The notes beneath the pieces are model-generated. The model was not told where the DNA came from. It saw only the letters and a list, made by a program, of their open reading frames with translations, and searched no databases. Positions 57,093 to 64,000 of a stretch of 64,000 nt of DNA are shown one piece after another. Made by a program: the position numbers and the translations under genes. This DNA comes from Streptacidiphilus sp. ASG 303 (lineage in GTDB: Bacteria > Actinomycetota > Actinomycetes > Streptomycetales > Streptomycetaceae). Position 1 is the stretch's first letter, and each line of letters opens with the position of its first letter. Location: positions 310,001 to 374,000 of the forward strand of contig NZ_JAJLRA010000002.1 in the NCBI RefSeq assembly GCF_020991365.1, given 5' to 3'.

Positions 57093-58586
57093 ATGGCGAG
57101 GATCGTGGTCATCGGTGCGGGTATGGGAGGTCTGGCGGCCGCGGCGCGGCTGGCCACGGTGGGCCACCGGGTGCTGGTCTGCGAGGCGTCCGGCACCTAC
57201 GGCGGCATGGTCGGCCGGTACGCGCGGGACGGCTTCGCCTTCGACACCGGCCCGGCGCTGCTCGCCCTGCCCGCCGTCTACCGCGACCTGGCGCTGAAGA
57301 CCGGCCGGGAGCGGCTGGAGGACCTGGTGGACCTCGCCCCGGTCGACCCGGAGAGCCGCCACCTGCTGCCCGACGGCACCGAGGTGCTGCTGCCCAACGT
57401 CTCCCGCGCCGGGGTGGTGCGGGCGCTCGACGACGCGTTCGGCGCCGGGGCGGGCGAGCGGTGGGGCGCGGTCATGGACCGCGGCCGGCAGGTCTGGGAG
57501 GCCACCCGCCGCCCCCTGCTGGAGGAGCCGCTCGCCGACGACCCCCGCCCGCTGCACGCCGACCCCTACCCCGCCGTGCGGCGCGGCCTGGCCCGGCTGC
57601 GCCGCGGCCCGTGGACGCTCGCCGACGTGGCCCGCCACGAGCTCGGCGGGCAGCCGGGGCCCGCCGCGCTGCTGGGCGAGTACGCGCTGCGCCACGGCCT
57701 GGACCCGCGCCGGGCGCCCGCGAGCACCACCGTGGTGCCCTACATGGAGCAGACCTTCGGCGTGTGGCGGGTCGGCGGCGGCCTGCGGGCCCTGGCCGAC
57801 GCGGTGCACGCGCGCTGCGAGCAGCGGCGGGTGGAGTTCCTGTACCACGCGCCGGTCTCCGAGGTGGTGGTGGAGGACGGCCGGGCGGCGGGCGTGGAGC
57901 TCTCCGACGGCAGCCGCATCGACGCCGACCTGGTGGTCTCCGCGATCGACGTGCGGGCGCTGTACGGGCAGCACCTGGTGCCGTGGGAGCGGCAGGACGC
58001 GTGGCCGCCGGTGCCGGCCCCCGCGCCGGGCCGCCTCACGGTGCTGCTGGCGCTGCGCGGCGCCCGCCCGGAGGGGACCGCCCACCGCACGGTCGTGCAC
58101 GCCGCCGACCCCGCCGACGAGCTCGACGCCCTCTTCTCCGCCTCGCCGCGGCCCTGCGACCGGCCCACCGTGCAGGTGCTGCGGCCCGGCGACCCGGCGC
58201 AGGTGCCGGACGGCGCCCACGAGGCCGCCGTGCTGACGGTGACGGTGCCCCGGCACGGGCCGGTGGACTGGACGGCCCCGGGCCTGGCCGACGCGTACGC
58301 CGACCGGGTGCTCGCCCACGTGGACGCGGCCGGGCTCGGCCTGGCCGGACGGGTGCTGTGGCGGGTCGTGCGCACCCCAGCGGACACCGAGCGGGAGACC
58401 GGCGCCCCGGGCGGCTCGGTGCCCGCGCCGTCGCTGGCGGGGGCGGGCGGCGCCTTCCTCGCGCCGGCGAACCGCTCGCCGCTGCCGGGCCTGCTCCTGG
58501 CGGGCGGCTCGGCCCACCCCGGCGGCGGGCTGCCGCGGGCGGGGATGTCGGCGGCGGTGACGGCCGCGCTGGCCGGCACGCCCTGA
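57093..58586 (+). CDS. CrtI-like FAD-dependent oxidoreductase (phytoene desaturase family)
   Basis: A 497-residue flavoprotein. The FAD site is ARIVVIGAGMGGLAAAARLA, followed by VGHRVLVCEASGTYGGMVGRY and GFAFDTGPALLALP, the start pattern of CrtI proteins. GVWRVGGGLRALADAV and VEFLYHAPVSEVVVEDGRAAGV are the middle motifs. The end has NRSPLPGLLLAGGSAHPGGGLPRAGMSA, the C-terminal CrtI signature. Carotenoid or other polyene substrates are typical; no phytoene synthase is nearby, so the substrate is open. Confidence 0.88.
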   Translation: MARIVVIGAGMGGLAAAARLATVGHRVLVCEASGTYGGMVGRYARDGFAFDTGPALLALPAVYRDLALKTGRERLEDLVDLAPVDPESRHLLPDGTEVLLPNVSRAGVVRALDDAFGAGAGERWGAVMDRGRQVWEATRRPLLEEPLADDPRPLHADPYPAVRRGLARLRRGPWTLADVARHELGGQPGPAALLGEYALRHGLDPRRAPASTTVVPYMEQTFGVWRVGGGLRALADAVHARCEQRRVEFLYHAPVSEVVVEDGRAAGVELSDGSRIDADLVVSAIDVRALYGQHLVPWERQDAWPPVPAPAPGRLTVLLALRGARPEGTAHRTVVHAADPADELDALFSASPRPCDRPTVQVLRPGDPAQVPDGAHEAAVLTVTVPRHGPVDWTAPGLADAYADRVLAHVDAAGLGLAGRVLWRVVRTPADTERETGAPGGSVPAPSLAGAGGAFLAPANRSPLPGLLLAGGSAHPGGGLPRAGMSAAVTAALAGTP

Positions 58587-58598
58587 GAGCGGCGGGAC

Positions 58599-58619
58599 CC
58601 GGGCGCGGGGGCCGCCCGG
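58599..58619. terminator. Short GC hairpin between convergent genes
   Basis: CCGGGCG (58599-58605) and CGCCCGG (58613-58619) form a 7-bp stem with a 7-base loop between stop codons at 58586 and 58635. The short stem makes it a weak candidate. Confidence 0.35.
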
Positions 58620-58634
58620 CGCACCGGCGCAGGG

Positions 58635-59588
58635 CTAGGCGGAGGGCTGCCAGGTGCCGGTCTGCGGCTCGTAGTGGTACTGCTGGTGCTGCTGGGGGTC
58701 GCCGCCCTGCTGCGGCACGGTGTACCCGGCGTAGGCCTGCTGCGACCAGTCCGCCTGGGCGTACTGGCCCTGCTGGGCGTAGGCCTGGGCGTACTGGGCC
58801 TGCTGGTCGTAGCCGCCCTGGGCGGCCGCCGCGTACGGGTCCTGCTGCGGGTGGCCCGCGTAGGAGGCGTCGTACCAGCCCTGCTGGGCGTAGCCCTGGG
58901 CGTACTGGGTCTGCTGGCCGTAGCCGCCCTGGGCGGCCGCCGCGTACGGGTCCTGCTGCGGGTGGCCCGCGTAGGAGGCGTCGTACCAGCCCTGGCCGTC
59001 CGCCCCCGCCGCGGCGCCCGGGTCCGCGCCGACGCCCGCGCCCGCGCCCGCGCCCGTGTAGACGCCGTAGCCGTCGGAGTCGTCGTCGTGCAGCGGCTGC
59101 ATCTCGTAGACCTGCTGCCCGGCGGGCGCCTGCGGCCCGCCGTGGCCCCCGCCGTCGTGGCCCCCGCCGTCGTGGTCCGCGCCGTCGTGGTCGAACCCTG
59201 CGGACCCGAACTCGACGGGGCCGACCTCGCCGACCGGCTCGGCCGGCTCCTCCCAGGGCTCCCCGGCCGGCCCGGGGCCGGCGGAGAGGAACGGCAGGCG
59301 TCCCAGCGGGCCGGGCAGCGAGCCGTCCGGGCGGTGCAGGGACCAGCCCGCCTCGTAGCCGCGCTTGACGGAGAGCGTGACGAAGGTCTGCCCCACCGCG
59401 AAGGCCGCCGCGCCCAGGCCGATCACCGCGACGGAGGCCATCCGCATCCCGCCGACCACGCCGAGGAACCCGGCCAGGGCGGCCGCCCGCCAGACCAGGG
59501 GGGCCTTGTACTGGAGCAGCAGCTCGCCGACCAGCCAGAGCGCCACGACCGCGAACGCGGCGTACAGCAGCAGGTACCCGACGCCCAT
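58635..59588 (-). CDS. Membrane protein with a Tyr/Gln/Ala-rich repeat tail
   Basis: A 317-residue protein; ATG at 59588 with GGAGG five bases upstream. Three helices fill residues 1-70 (MGVGYLLLYAAFAVVALWLVG at the start). The rest is a long, probably unfolded cytosolic tail: acidic Gly-rich to about 165, then two 37-residue copies that begin QGWYDASYAGHPQQDPYAAA and end YAQxYAQ, and a partial third. The DNA repeat is 111 bp. Tyr/Gln-rich repeats of this type are known from proteins that phase-separate or bind partners, but no function is known for this one. It lies alone, upstream of the metF end. Confidence 0.8.
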   Translation of the reverse strand: MGVGYLLLYAAFAVVALWLVGELLLQYKAPLVWRAAALAGFLGVVGGMRMASVAVIGLGAAAFAVGQTFVTLSVKRGYEAGWSLHRPDGSLPGPLGRLPFLSAGPGPAGEPWEEPAEPVGEVGPVEFGSAGFDHDGADHDGGGHDGGGHGGPQAPAGQQVYEMQPLHDDDSDGYGVYTGAGAGAGVGADPGAAAGADGQGWYDASYAGHPQQDPYAAAAQGGYGQQTQYAQGYAQQGWYDASYAGHPQQDPYAAAAQGGYDQQAQYAQAYAQQGQYAQADWSQQAYAGYTVPQQGGDPQQHQQYHYEPQTGTWQPSA

Positions 59589-59748
59589 CGAAACCTCCAC
59601 TCCGCGGTCCGGCACCGCACCGGCCGGCCCCTCCGCGCCGCGCGCGGGTCGAGCGAGCGTACCGCGCCCGCGCGGCGGTGGGGCCGCACCGTGCCGGGTG
59701 CGCGCACGGGCTCCGGACGGGCCGGGGCGCCGGGCCGCGCGGCCCGCG

Positions 59749-60669
59749 TCAGCGGACCCGCTCGTGGAGCCCGAGGCTCTGGTAGATCTCCAGCGTCGCG
59801 GTGGAGTGGTTGAGCGTGATGAAGTGCAGGCCGGGCGCGTCCTCGGCCAGCAGGCGCTCCGCCATCCCGGTGGCGTACTCCACGCCGATGGCGCGCACCG
59901 CCGCCGGGTCGTCGGCGACGGCCAGGATCCGCTCGGCCAGCGCGGGCGGGAAGTCGGCGTTGCTGAGCTTGGCGAAGAAGTCGATCTGCCGGACGTTGGT
60001 GACCGGCATGATCTCCGGGATGATCGGCACGTCGCAGCCCGCGGCGGCGACCCGGTCGCGCAGCCGCAGGTAGTCCTCCACGTGGAAGAACATCTGCGTG
60101 ATGGCGTAGTCGGCCCCCGCCCGGACCTTGGCGACGAAGTGCCGGACGTCCTCCTCCCAGGTGGCCGACCGGGGGTGCATCTCGGGGAAGGCGGCGACGC
60201 CGACGCAGAAGTCGCCCGCGTCCTTGATGAGCTCCACCAGCTCGCTGGCGTAGGAGACGCCCTGCGGGTGGCGGACCCACTCGCCCATCGGGTCGCCGGG
60301 CGGGTCGCCGCGCACGGCCAGCACGTTCCGCACGCCCTCGTCGGCGTAGTGGCCGATGATGTTGCGCAGCTCGGCGACCGAGTGGCCGACGGCGGTGAGG
60401 TGCGCGACGGGCGTGAGGGTCGTCTCGCCGGCGATCCGGCCGACCATGTCGACGGTGCGGTCGCGGGACTTGCCGCCCGCGCCGTACGTCATGCAGACGA
60501 AGTTGGGGGCCAGCGCCTCCAGGCGGCGGATGGCGTCCCACAGCCGGCGCTCGCCCTGCTCGGAGCGCGGCGGCATGAACTCGAAGGAGAACGAGCGGTG
60601 CCCCTCCGCCAGCAGCTCGCGGACGGTCACCGCGCGGTCCGTTCTGGTCGAGGGGATGCCGAGTGCCAT
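59749..60669 (-). CDS. metF: 5,10-Methylenetetrahydrofolate reductase
   Basis: A 306-residue FAD-dependent TIM barrel that makes 5-methyl-THF for methionine synthesis. [21 protein letters not shown] carries the catalytic Glu; [29 protein letters not shown]-like [28 protein letters not shown] and [17 protein letters not shown] are family signatures. Length is normal. ATG at 60669 with a TAACCT -10 seven bases away and no ribosome site, so a leaderless message is likely. No S-box or B12 riboswitch is seen. Confidence 0.95.
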   Translation of the reverse strand: MALGIPSTRTDRAVTVRELLAEGHRSFSFEFMPPRSEQGERRLWDAIRRLEALAPNFVCMTYGAGGKSRDRTVDMVGRIAGETTLTPVAHLTAVGHSVAELRNIIGHYADEGVRNVLAVRGDPPGDPMGEWVRHPQGVSYASELVELIKDAGDFCVGVAAFPEMHPRSATWEEDVRHFVAKVRAGADYAITQMFFHVEDYLRLRDRVAAAGCDVPIIPEIMPVTNVRQIDFFAKLSNADFPPALAERILAVADDPAAVRAIGVEYATGMAERLLAEDAPGLHFITLNHSTATLEIYQSLGLHERVR

Positions 60670-60675
60670 AAGGGC

Positions 60676-60681
60676 AGGTTA
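60676..60681 (-). promoter_or_regulatory. Candidate -10 element of a leaderless metF transcript
   Basis: TAACCT on the minus strand (60681-60676) is followed by six bases and then the metF ATG at 60669. Transcription should start at the A of the ATG. The divergent polyprenyl synthetase has its own TAGGCT at 60772-60777. Confidence 0.5.
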
Positions 60682-60807
60682 TCCGCGATACGGACGGCCG
60701 GGGCACCTCGCGTCCACCCCGTGAGACGCGGCACCGGCCAGGTGATCGCGCGATGCGCGCAGGCGGCCGGTTAGGCTGGCAGCCCCGTCTTCCACCGGAG
60801 CCGCATC

Positions 60808-61935
60808 GTGACCCTGCCCGCCGACGCAGCCGCACTCCTCGACGAGAACGCCGGCAACCCCGTGGACCGGGAGGGGCTGCGCATGCGCGTCAACGACGCA
60901 CTGGCGGACTTCCTGGACCGCCAGGAGGCGGTGCTCTCCTCCATCTCGCCGCGGCTCTCCGACGCCTCGACGGCGCTGCGCGACTTCCTGCTGGACGGCG
61001 GCAAGCGGCTGCGCCCGGCCTTCTGCTACTGGGGCTGGCGCGGCGCGGGCGGCGCGACGGGGTCGGACGGGATCGTCGCGGCCGCCGCCGCGCTGGAGCT
61101 GCTGCAGGCGAGCGCGCTGGTCCACGACGACCTGATGGACCGCAGCGACACCCGCCGCGGGCTGCCCTCGGTGCACCGGCGGTTCGAGGCGCTGCACCGC
61201 ACGAGCGGCTGGCGGGGCGACCGGGGCCAGTTCGGCACGGCCGCCGCCGTGCTGCTGGGCGACATGCTGCTCTGCTGGTGTGACGAATTGTTTCTGCGCT
61301 GCGGGCTGGAGCCGTCGGCGGTCCTGGCGGCCAAGCCCGTCTTCGACGTCATGCGCACCGAGGTGATGGCGGGCCAGTACCTGGACGTCCTGGAGCCGGT
61401 CGCGGGCGGCTCGATGGGCGAGGGCGCCGCCGAGCGGGCCCTGGCGGTGGTCCGGTACAAGTCGGCGAAGTACTCGGTGGAGCGGCCGCTGCAGGTGGGG
61501 GCGCTGCTGGCCGGCGCCGGACCGGAGCTGGTGGAGGCGTACTCGGCGTTCGGCCTGCCGCTGGGCGAGGCCTTCCAGCTGCGCGACGACCAGCTGGGCG
61601 TCTTCGGCGACCCGACGGTCACCGGCAAGCCGGCCGGCGACGACCTGCGGGAGGGCAAGCGCACCCTGCTGGTGGCGCTGGCCGTGGAGTCCTCCCCGGC
61701 CGCCGACGCCCGCATCCTGGACGACCGGCTGGGCGCCCCCGACCTGGACGGGGACGAGGTGGAGCGGCTGCGCGGGATCATCGCCCGCAGCGGCGCCGCC
61801 GAGCAGGTGGAGCGGCGGATCGACGCGCTGCTGGGCCAGGCGCTGGAGGCGCTGGAGGCGGCGCCGCTCGCCGACGGGCCGGCCCGCGACGCGCTGCGCT
61901 CGCTGGCGACGGCGGCGACCGTCCGGCGGTACTGA
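60808..61935 (+). CDS. Polyprenyl diphosphate synthase (trans-isoprenyl type)
   Basis: A 375-residue enzyme that adds isopentenyl diphosphate to an allylic starter. GTG at 60808 with GGAG 10 bases upstream. LDGGKRLRPAFCYWGW binds substrate, the first Asp-rich motif is LVHDDLMDRSDTRRG, and the second is LGEAFQLRDDQLGVFGD, where DDQLG is the actinobacterial form of DDxxD. KSAKYSVERPLQVGALLAG lies between them. The residues that set chain length (FELLQASALVHDD-like ALELLQASALVHDD) do not allow a firm product. Streptomyces relatives make geranylgeranyl or longer diphosphates. Confidence 0.92.
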   Translation: MTLPADAAALLDENAGNPVDREGLRMRVNDALADFLDRQEAVLSSISPRLSDASTALRDFLLDGGKRLRPAFCYWGWRGAGGATGSDGIVAAAAALELLQASALVHDDLMDRSDTRRGLPSVHRRFEALHRTSGWRGDRGQFGTAAAVLLGDMLLCWCDELFLRCGLEPSAVLAAKPVFDVMRTEVMAGQYLDVLEPVAGGSMGEGAAERALAVVRYKSAKYSVERPLQVGALLAGAGPELVEAYSAFGLPLGEAFQLRDDQLGVFGDPTVTGKPAGDDLREGKRTLLVALAVESSPAADARILDDRLGAPDLDGDEVERLRGIIARSGAAEQVERRIDALLGQALEALEAAPLADGPARDALRSLATAATVRRY

Positions 61936-62208
61936 GCGGGACGGGGCGGGGCCGGGCGGGGACAGGGCGGGGACGGACGGACTCCGGGGCCCGGCGGTCC
62001 ACCGGGAGCGCGGGCCGGGGCGGGCGGCCGGTGCCGCCCGCCCCGGCCGTCCGGTACGGGTCCCACGGGTCCCACGGGTCTGCGGCCCGTCGGACGGCGC
62101 GGTCGTGCGCCGCGCCGCCGGGCGGGCCCTGCCGGACGGTCCGGCCACGAGGCCGGGCCGGACGGCCCTTCCGGACGCCCGGTCAGGTGCCCCTGCCGGA
62201 CGGCCCGG

Positions 62209-62874
62209 TCAGGCGGTGCGGAGCCTGCGGGCGAGGTCCGCGGCGGCGGCCCCCGGGTCGTCGGCCGCGGTGATCGCCCGGACCACCACGACGCGCTCCG
62301 CCCCGGCCTCCAGCACCCGGTCGAGGTTGCCGGCGTCGATGCCGCCGATCGCGAACCACGGCCGGGCCTGGTGCAGCCCCGCCGCGTACTCCACCAGGCC
62401 GAGGCCGGGCGCGGGCCGGCCGGGCTTGGTCGGGGTCGGCCACACCGGTCCGGTGCAGAAGTAGTCCACCCCCGGCTCGGCGGCGGCCGCGTCCACCTCC
62501 GCCTCGGTGTGGCAGGACCGGCCGACGAGGATGCCGTCGCCGAGGATCGCCCGCGCGTGCCGCACCGGCAGGTCGCCCTGCCCGAGGTGGAGCACGTCGG
62601 GGCGGGCGGCGTGGGCGACGTCGGCGCGGTCGTTCACGGCCAGCAGGCGGCCGTGGCGGCGGCAGGCGTCGGCGAGGACCTCCAGGACCTCCAGCTCCTC
62701 GGCGGCCTCCAGGGCCTTGTCGCGCAGCTGGACGACGTCCACGCCGCCGGCGAGCACGGCGTCCAGGAACTGCGGCAGGTCGCCCTGCTCCCGCCGGGCG
62801 TCGGTGCACAGGTACAGGCGGGCGTCGGCGAGACGGGCCCGCGCCGCGGCGGCGCGGGCCTGCGGTTCGGCCAC
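62209..62874 (-). CDS. thiE: Thiamine phosphate synthase
   Basis: A 221-residue TIM barrel that joins the thiazole and pyrimidine parts of thiamine. [20 protein letters not shown] binds the pyrimidine, then [42 protein letters not shown] and [20 protein letters not shown] follow in family order. GTG at 62874, four bases after the stop of the upstream gene. No TPP riboswitch is visible in the window before it; its transcript begins further upstream. Confidence 0.94.
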   Translation of the reverse strand: MAEPQARAAAARARLADARLYLCTDARREQGDLPQFLDAVLAGGVDVVQLRDKALEAAEELEVLEVLADACRRHGRLLAVNDRADVAHAARPDVLHLGQGDLPVRHARAILGDGILVGRSCHTEAEVDAAAAEPGVDYFCTGPVWPTPTKPGRPAPGLGLVEYAAGLHQARPWFAIGGIDAGNLDRVLEAGAERVVVVRAITAADDPGAAAADLARRLRTA

Positions 62875-62878
62875 CGGC

Positions 62879-63244
62879 TCAGACCGCCATCGCCTGGGCG
62901 CGGCGCTTGACCTCGGTGCCGCGGTTCTCGCGCAGTGCCTGGACGGGCGTGCCCGGGAGGGTCGGGTCCTCGGTGAAGAGCCACTCCAGGGCCTCGGCGT
63001 CGCTGAACCCGGAGTCCCGCAGGACGGTCAGGGTGCCCAGCAGCCCCTTGACGGGCTTGTCGTCGCCGATGAAGTCGGCGGGGACCTGGAGGGCGTTGTT
63101 CTCGCCGCGGCGCACCGCGATGAGGTCGCCCTCCTTCACCATCTGGCGGACGCGGGTGACCTCCACGCCCCACCGCTCGGAGATGTCGGGAAGGTACAGC
63201 CAGGCCGGGACAAGGGCCTCAATCTTGGGATCGATCTCGCTCAC
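62879..63244 (-). CDS. Rv2175c-family DNA-binding protein
   Basis: A 121-residue protein. A winged-HTH-like N-half ([43 protein letters not shown] in part: [19 protein letters not shown]) and a C-half [38 protein letters not shown] (in part: [19 protein letters not shown]) match the Rv2175c family. The mycobacterial member binds DNA and is controlled by the kinase PknL. Few Thr residues precede the HTH here. GTG at 63244. It lies directly upstream of thiE. Confidence 0.9.
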   Translation of the reverse strand: MSEIDPKIEALVPAWLYLPDISERWGVEVTRVRQMVKEGDLIAVRRGENNALQVPADFIGDDKPVKGLLGTLTVLRDSGFSDAEALEWLFTEDPTLPGTPVQALRENRGTEVKRRAQAMAV

Positions 63245-63306
63245 CCGTCCAGACTGCCATCCGCAGGGCCCGGATGGGTAACTCCGGGCCCCGGCGGTGT
63301 CGCGCC

Positions 63307-63340
63307 GCGCCGCCCCGGCGCGCGGGGGCCGGGGCGGCGC
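63307..63340 (-). terminator. Hairpin terminator after the reductase gene
   Basis: A 13-bp perfect stem (63307-63319 with 63328-63340) and an 8-base loop lie 20 bases downstream of the stop at 63360 on the minus strand. It separates the reductase from the Rv2175c-type gene. Confidence 0.7.
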
Positions 63341-63359
63341 GGGACCGCGGCGGCGGGGC

Positions 63360-64000
63360 TCAGCGGACGGCGGACTTCAGCGGCACGGCCGGGTCGGCGG
63401 CCGCCGCCGGGTCCAGCGGCGTGCCGCGCTCCAGGAGGCGCCGCCCCTGGGCGAGGTCGCGCGGCCGGTCCACGGCCAGCAGGGCGACCGGCACGTCGCC
63501 GCGCAGCCACAGCACGGTCCAGGCGGGGTCGTCCGGCGAACCGCGCCACAGCACGCGGTCACCCGACGGGTGGTGCCCGGCGTACTGGACCGTACGGCCG
63601 AACTGCTCGGACCAGAAGTACGGCACCGGGTCGTACGGCGGCACGTCGAGGCCGAGCAGGTCGGCGGCGGCGGTGCGGGCGGCCTGCACGGCGTTGTCCC
63701 AGTGCTGCACCGTCAGCCGGGCGCCGTAGCGGGCGGAGGGGAAGGAGGCGCAGTCGCCGATCGCGTGCACGCCGGGGAGGGTGGTGCGCAGCCGGTCGTC
63801 GGCGAGGACCGCGCCGTCGTCGCCGAGGGCCGCCCCGGAGTCGCCCAGCCAGCCGGTGGCGGGCCGGGCGCCCACGCCGACGACCACGGCGTCGGCGTCC
63901 AGGCGGGTGCCGTCGGCCAGGTGGACGGCGCCGGGCTCGACGTCCGCGACGGGCGCGCCGGTCCGCAGGTCGACACCGGCGGCGTCGTACCAGGCGCGGG
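63360..64000 (-). CDS. FAD-dependent ferredoxin-reductase-like protein, C-terminal part
   Basis: The frame is open to the window edge, giving the last 212 residues. ADAVVVGVGARPATGWLGDSG and LPGVHAIGDCASFPSARYG are the FAD-binding end of the pyridine-nucleotide-disulfide reductase fold. VQHWDNAVQAARTAAADLLG and the C-terminal domain with VPYFWSEQFGRTVQYAGHHP match the reductase C-domain of ferredoxin and rubredoxin reductases. The partner ferredoxin gene, if any, is outside. The GTG at 63887 is internal, not a start. Confidence 0.85.
   Translation of the reverse strand, partial: RAWYDAAGVDLRTGAPVADVEPGAVHLADGTRLDADAVVVGVGARPATGWLGDSGAALGDDGAVLADDRLRTTLPGVHAIGDCASFPSARYGARLTVQHWDNAVQAARTAAADLLGLDVPPYDPVPYFWSEQFGRTVQYAGHHPSGDRVLWRGSPDDPAWTVLWLRGDVPVALLAVDRPRDLAQGRRLLERGTPLDPAAAADPAVPLKSAVR

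Noticed and set aside
60670-60807. S-box or cobalamin riboswitch for metF
   Set aside because: The TAACCT element leaves no room for a leader, and the divergent gap is only 138 bases.
62209-63244. TPP riboswitch for thiE
   Set aside because: No CTGAGA or similar TPP core is seen upstream of thiE or of the preceding gene; thiE follows the Rv2175c-type gene by four bases.

Overview
The window is about 74% G+C, strongly biased to G/C in third codon positions, and rich in GTG starts, 4-bp GTGA/ATGA gene overlaps and leaderless-looking genes. The gene order lspA, ileS, divIVA, yggT, sepF, yggS, pgeF, ftsZ, ftsQ, murG, ftsW, murD, mraY, murF, murE, ftsI, ftsL, rsmH is the division and cell-wall (dcw) cluster of Streptomyces and close relatives. 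With phoD, traR/dksA, rluD, metF and thiE around it, this is a core chromosomal segment of a Streptomyces-like actinomycete. I saw no rRNA, tRNA, CRISPR array, phage or transposase.

Layout. (1) 1-9.6 kb, accessory flank: end of a DUF2252 gene, a membrane protein, a 28-bp minisatellite, the Tat-exported phosphatase PhoD, a membrane-anchored ARB-07466-like protein, a degraded small gene, a sulfurtransferase, a YceI protein with an extra N-terminal domain, an aminoglycoside-phosphotransferase-like fragment, a stand-alone L7/L12-like protein, a PH-domain protein and a dienelactone hydrolase. (2) 9.7-16.4 kb: two paralogous MscS-type channels flank a divergent operon that encodes an alpha/beta hydrolase fused to an ABC ATPase, plus its permease. 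(3) 16.4-23.5 kb: acetyltransferase, RluD, LspA, TraR/DksA, then ileS behind a well-preserved T-box riboswitch. (4) 23.5-42.3 kb: the dcw cluster on the minus strand, read from a strong promoter upstream of rsmH towards ftsQ, then ftsZ (with its own regulatory region carrying two palindromes), then pgeF, yggS, sepF, yggT and divIVA. (5) 42.7-48.5 kb: a secreted CAP protein and a MoxR / DUF58 / transglutaminase operon. (6) 48.9-52 kb: small conserved actinobacterial genes (DUF3040, methyltransferase, SAV_6107-type HEPN, DUF6504). (7) 52.2-56 kb: a TetR-controlled operon with a degenerate ABC ATPase, a YhgE/Pip-type membrane protein and the regulator, led by a palindrome that looks like its operator. 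(8) 56.3-64 kb: DUF4126, a CrtI-like oxidoreductase, a repeat-bearing membrane protein, metF, a polyprenyl synthetase, thiE, an Rv2175c-type DNA-binding protein and the end of a ferredoxin-reductase-like gene.

How the genes fit together. The dcw genes make UDP-MurNAc-pentapeptide (murE, murF, murD), lipids I and II (mraY, murG), the septal synthase (ftsW, ftsI, ftsL, ftsQ), the Z-ring and its anchor (ftsZ, sepF), and the polar growth scaffold (divIVA). A nearby polyprenyl synthetase could supply polyprenyl diphosphate, though its product length cannot be read from sequence. The points most worth a second look are the hydrolase-ABC fusion between two channel paralogues that share a C-terminal peptide, the ABC protein with altered nucleotide-binding motifs next to a Pip-type protein, the missing start codon of lspA, and the palindromes in front of ftsZ, the DUF4126 gene and the TetR operon.
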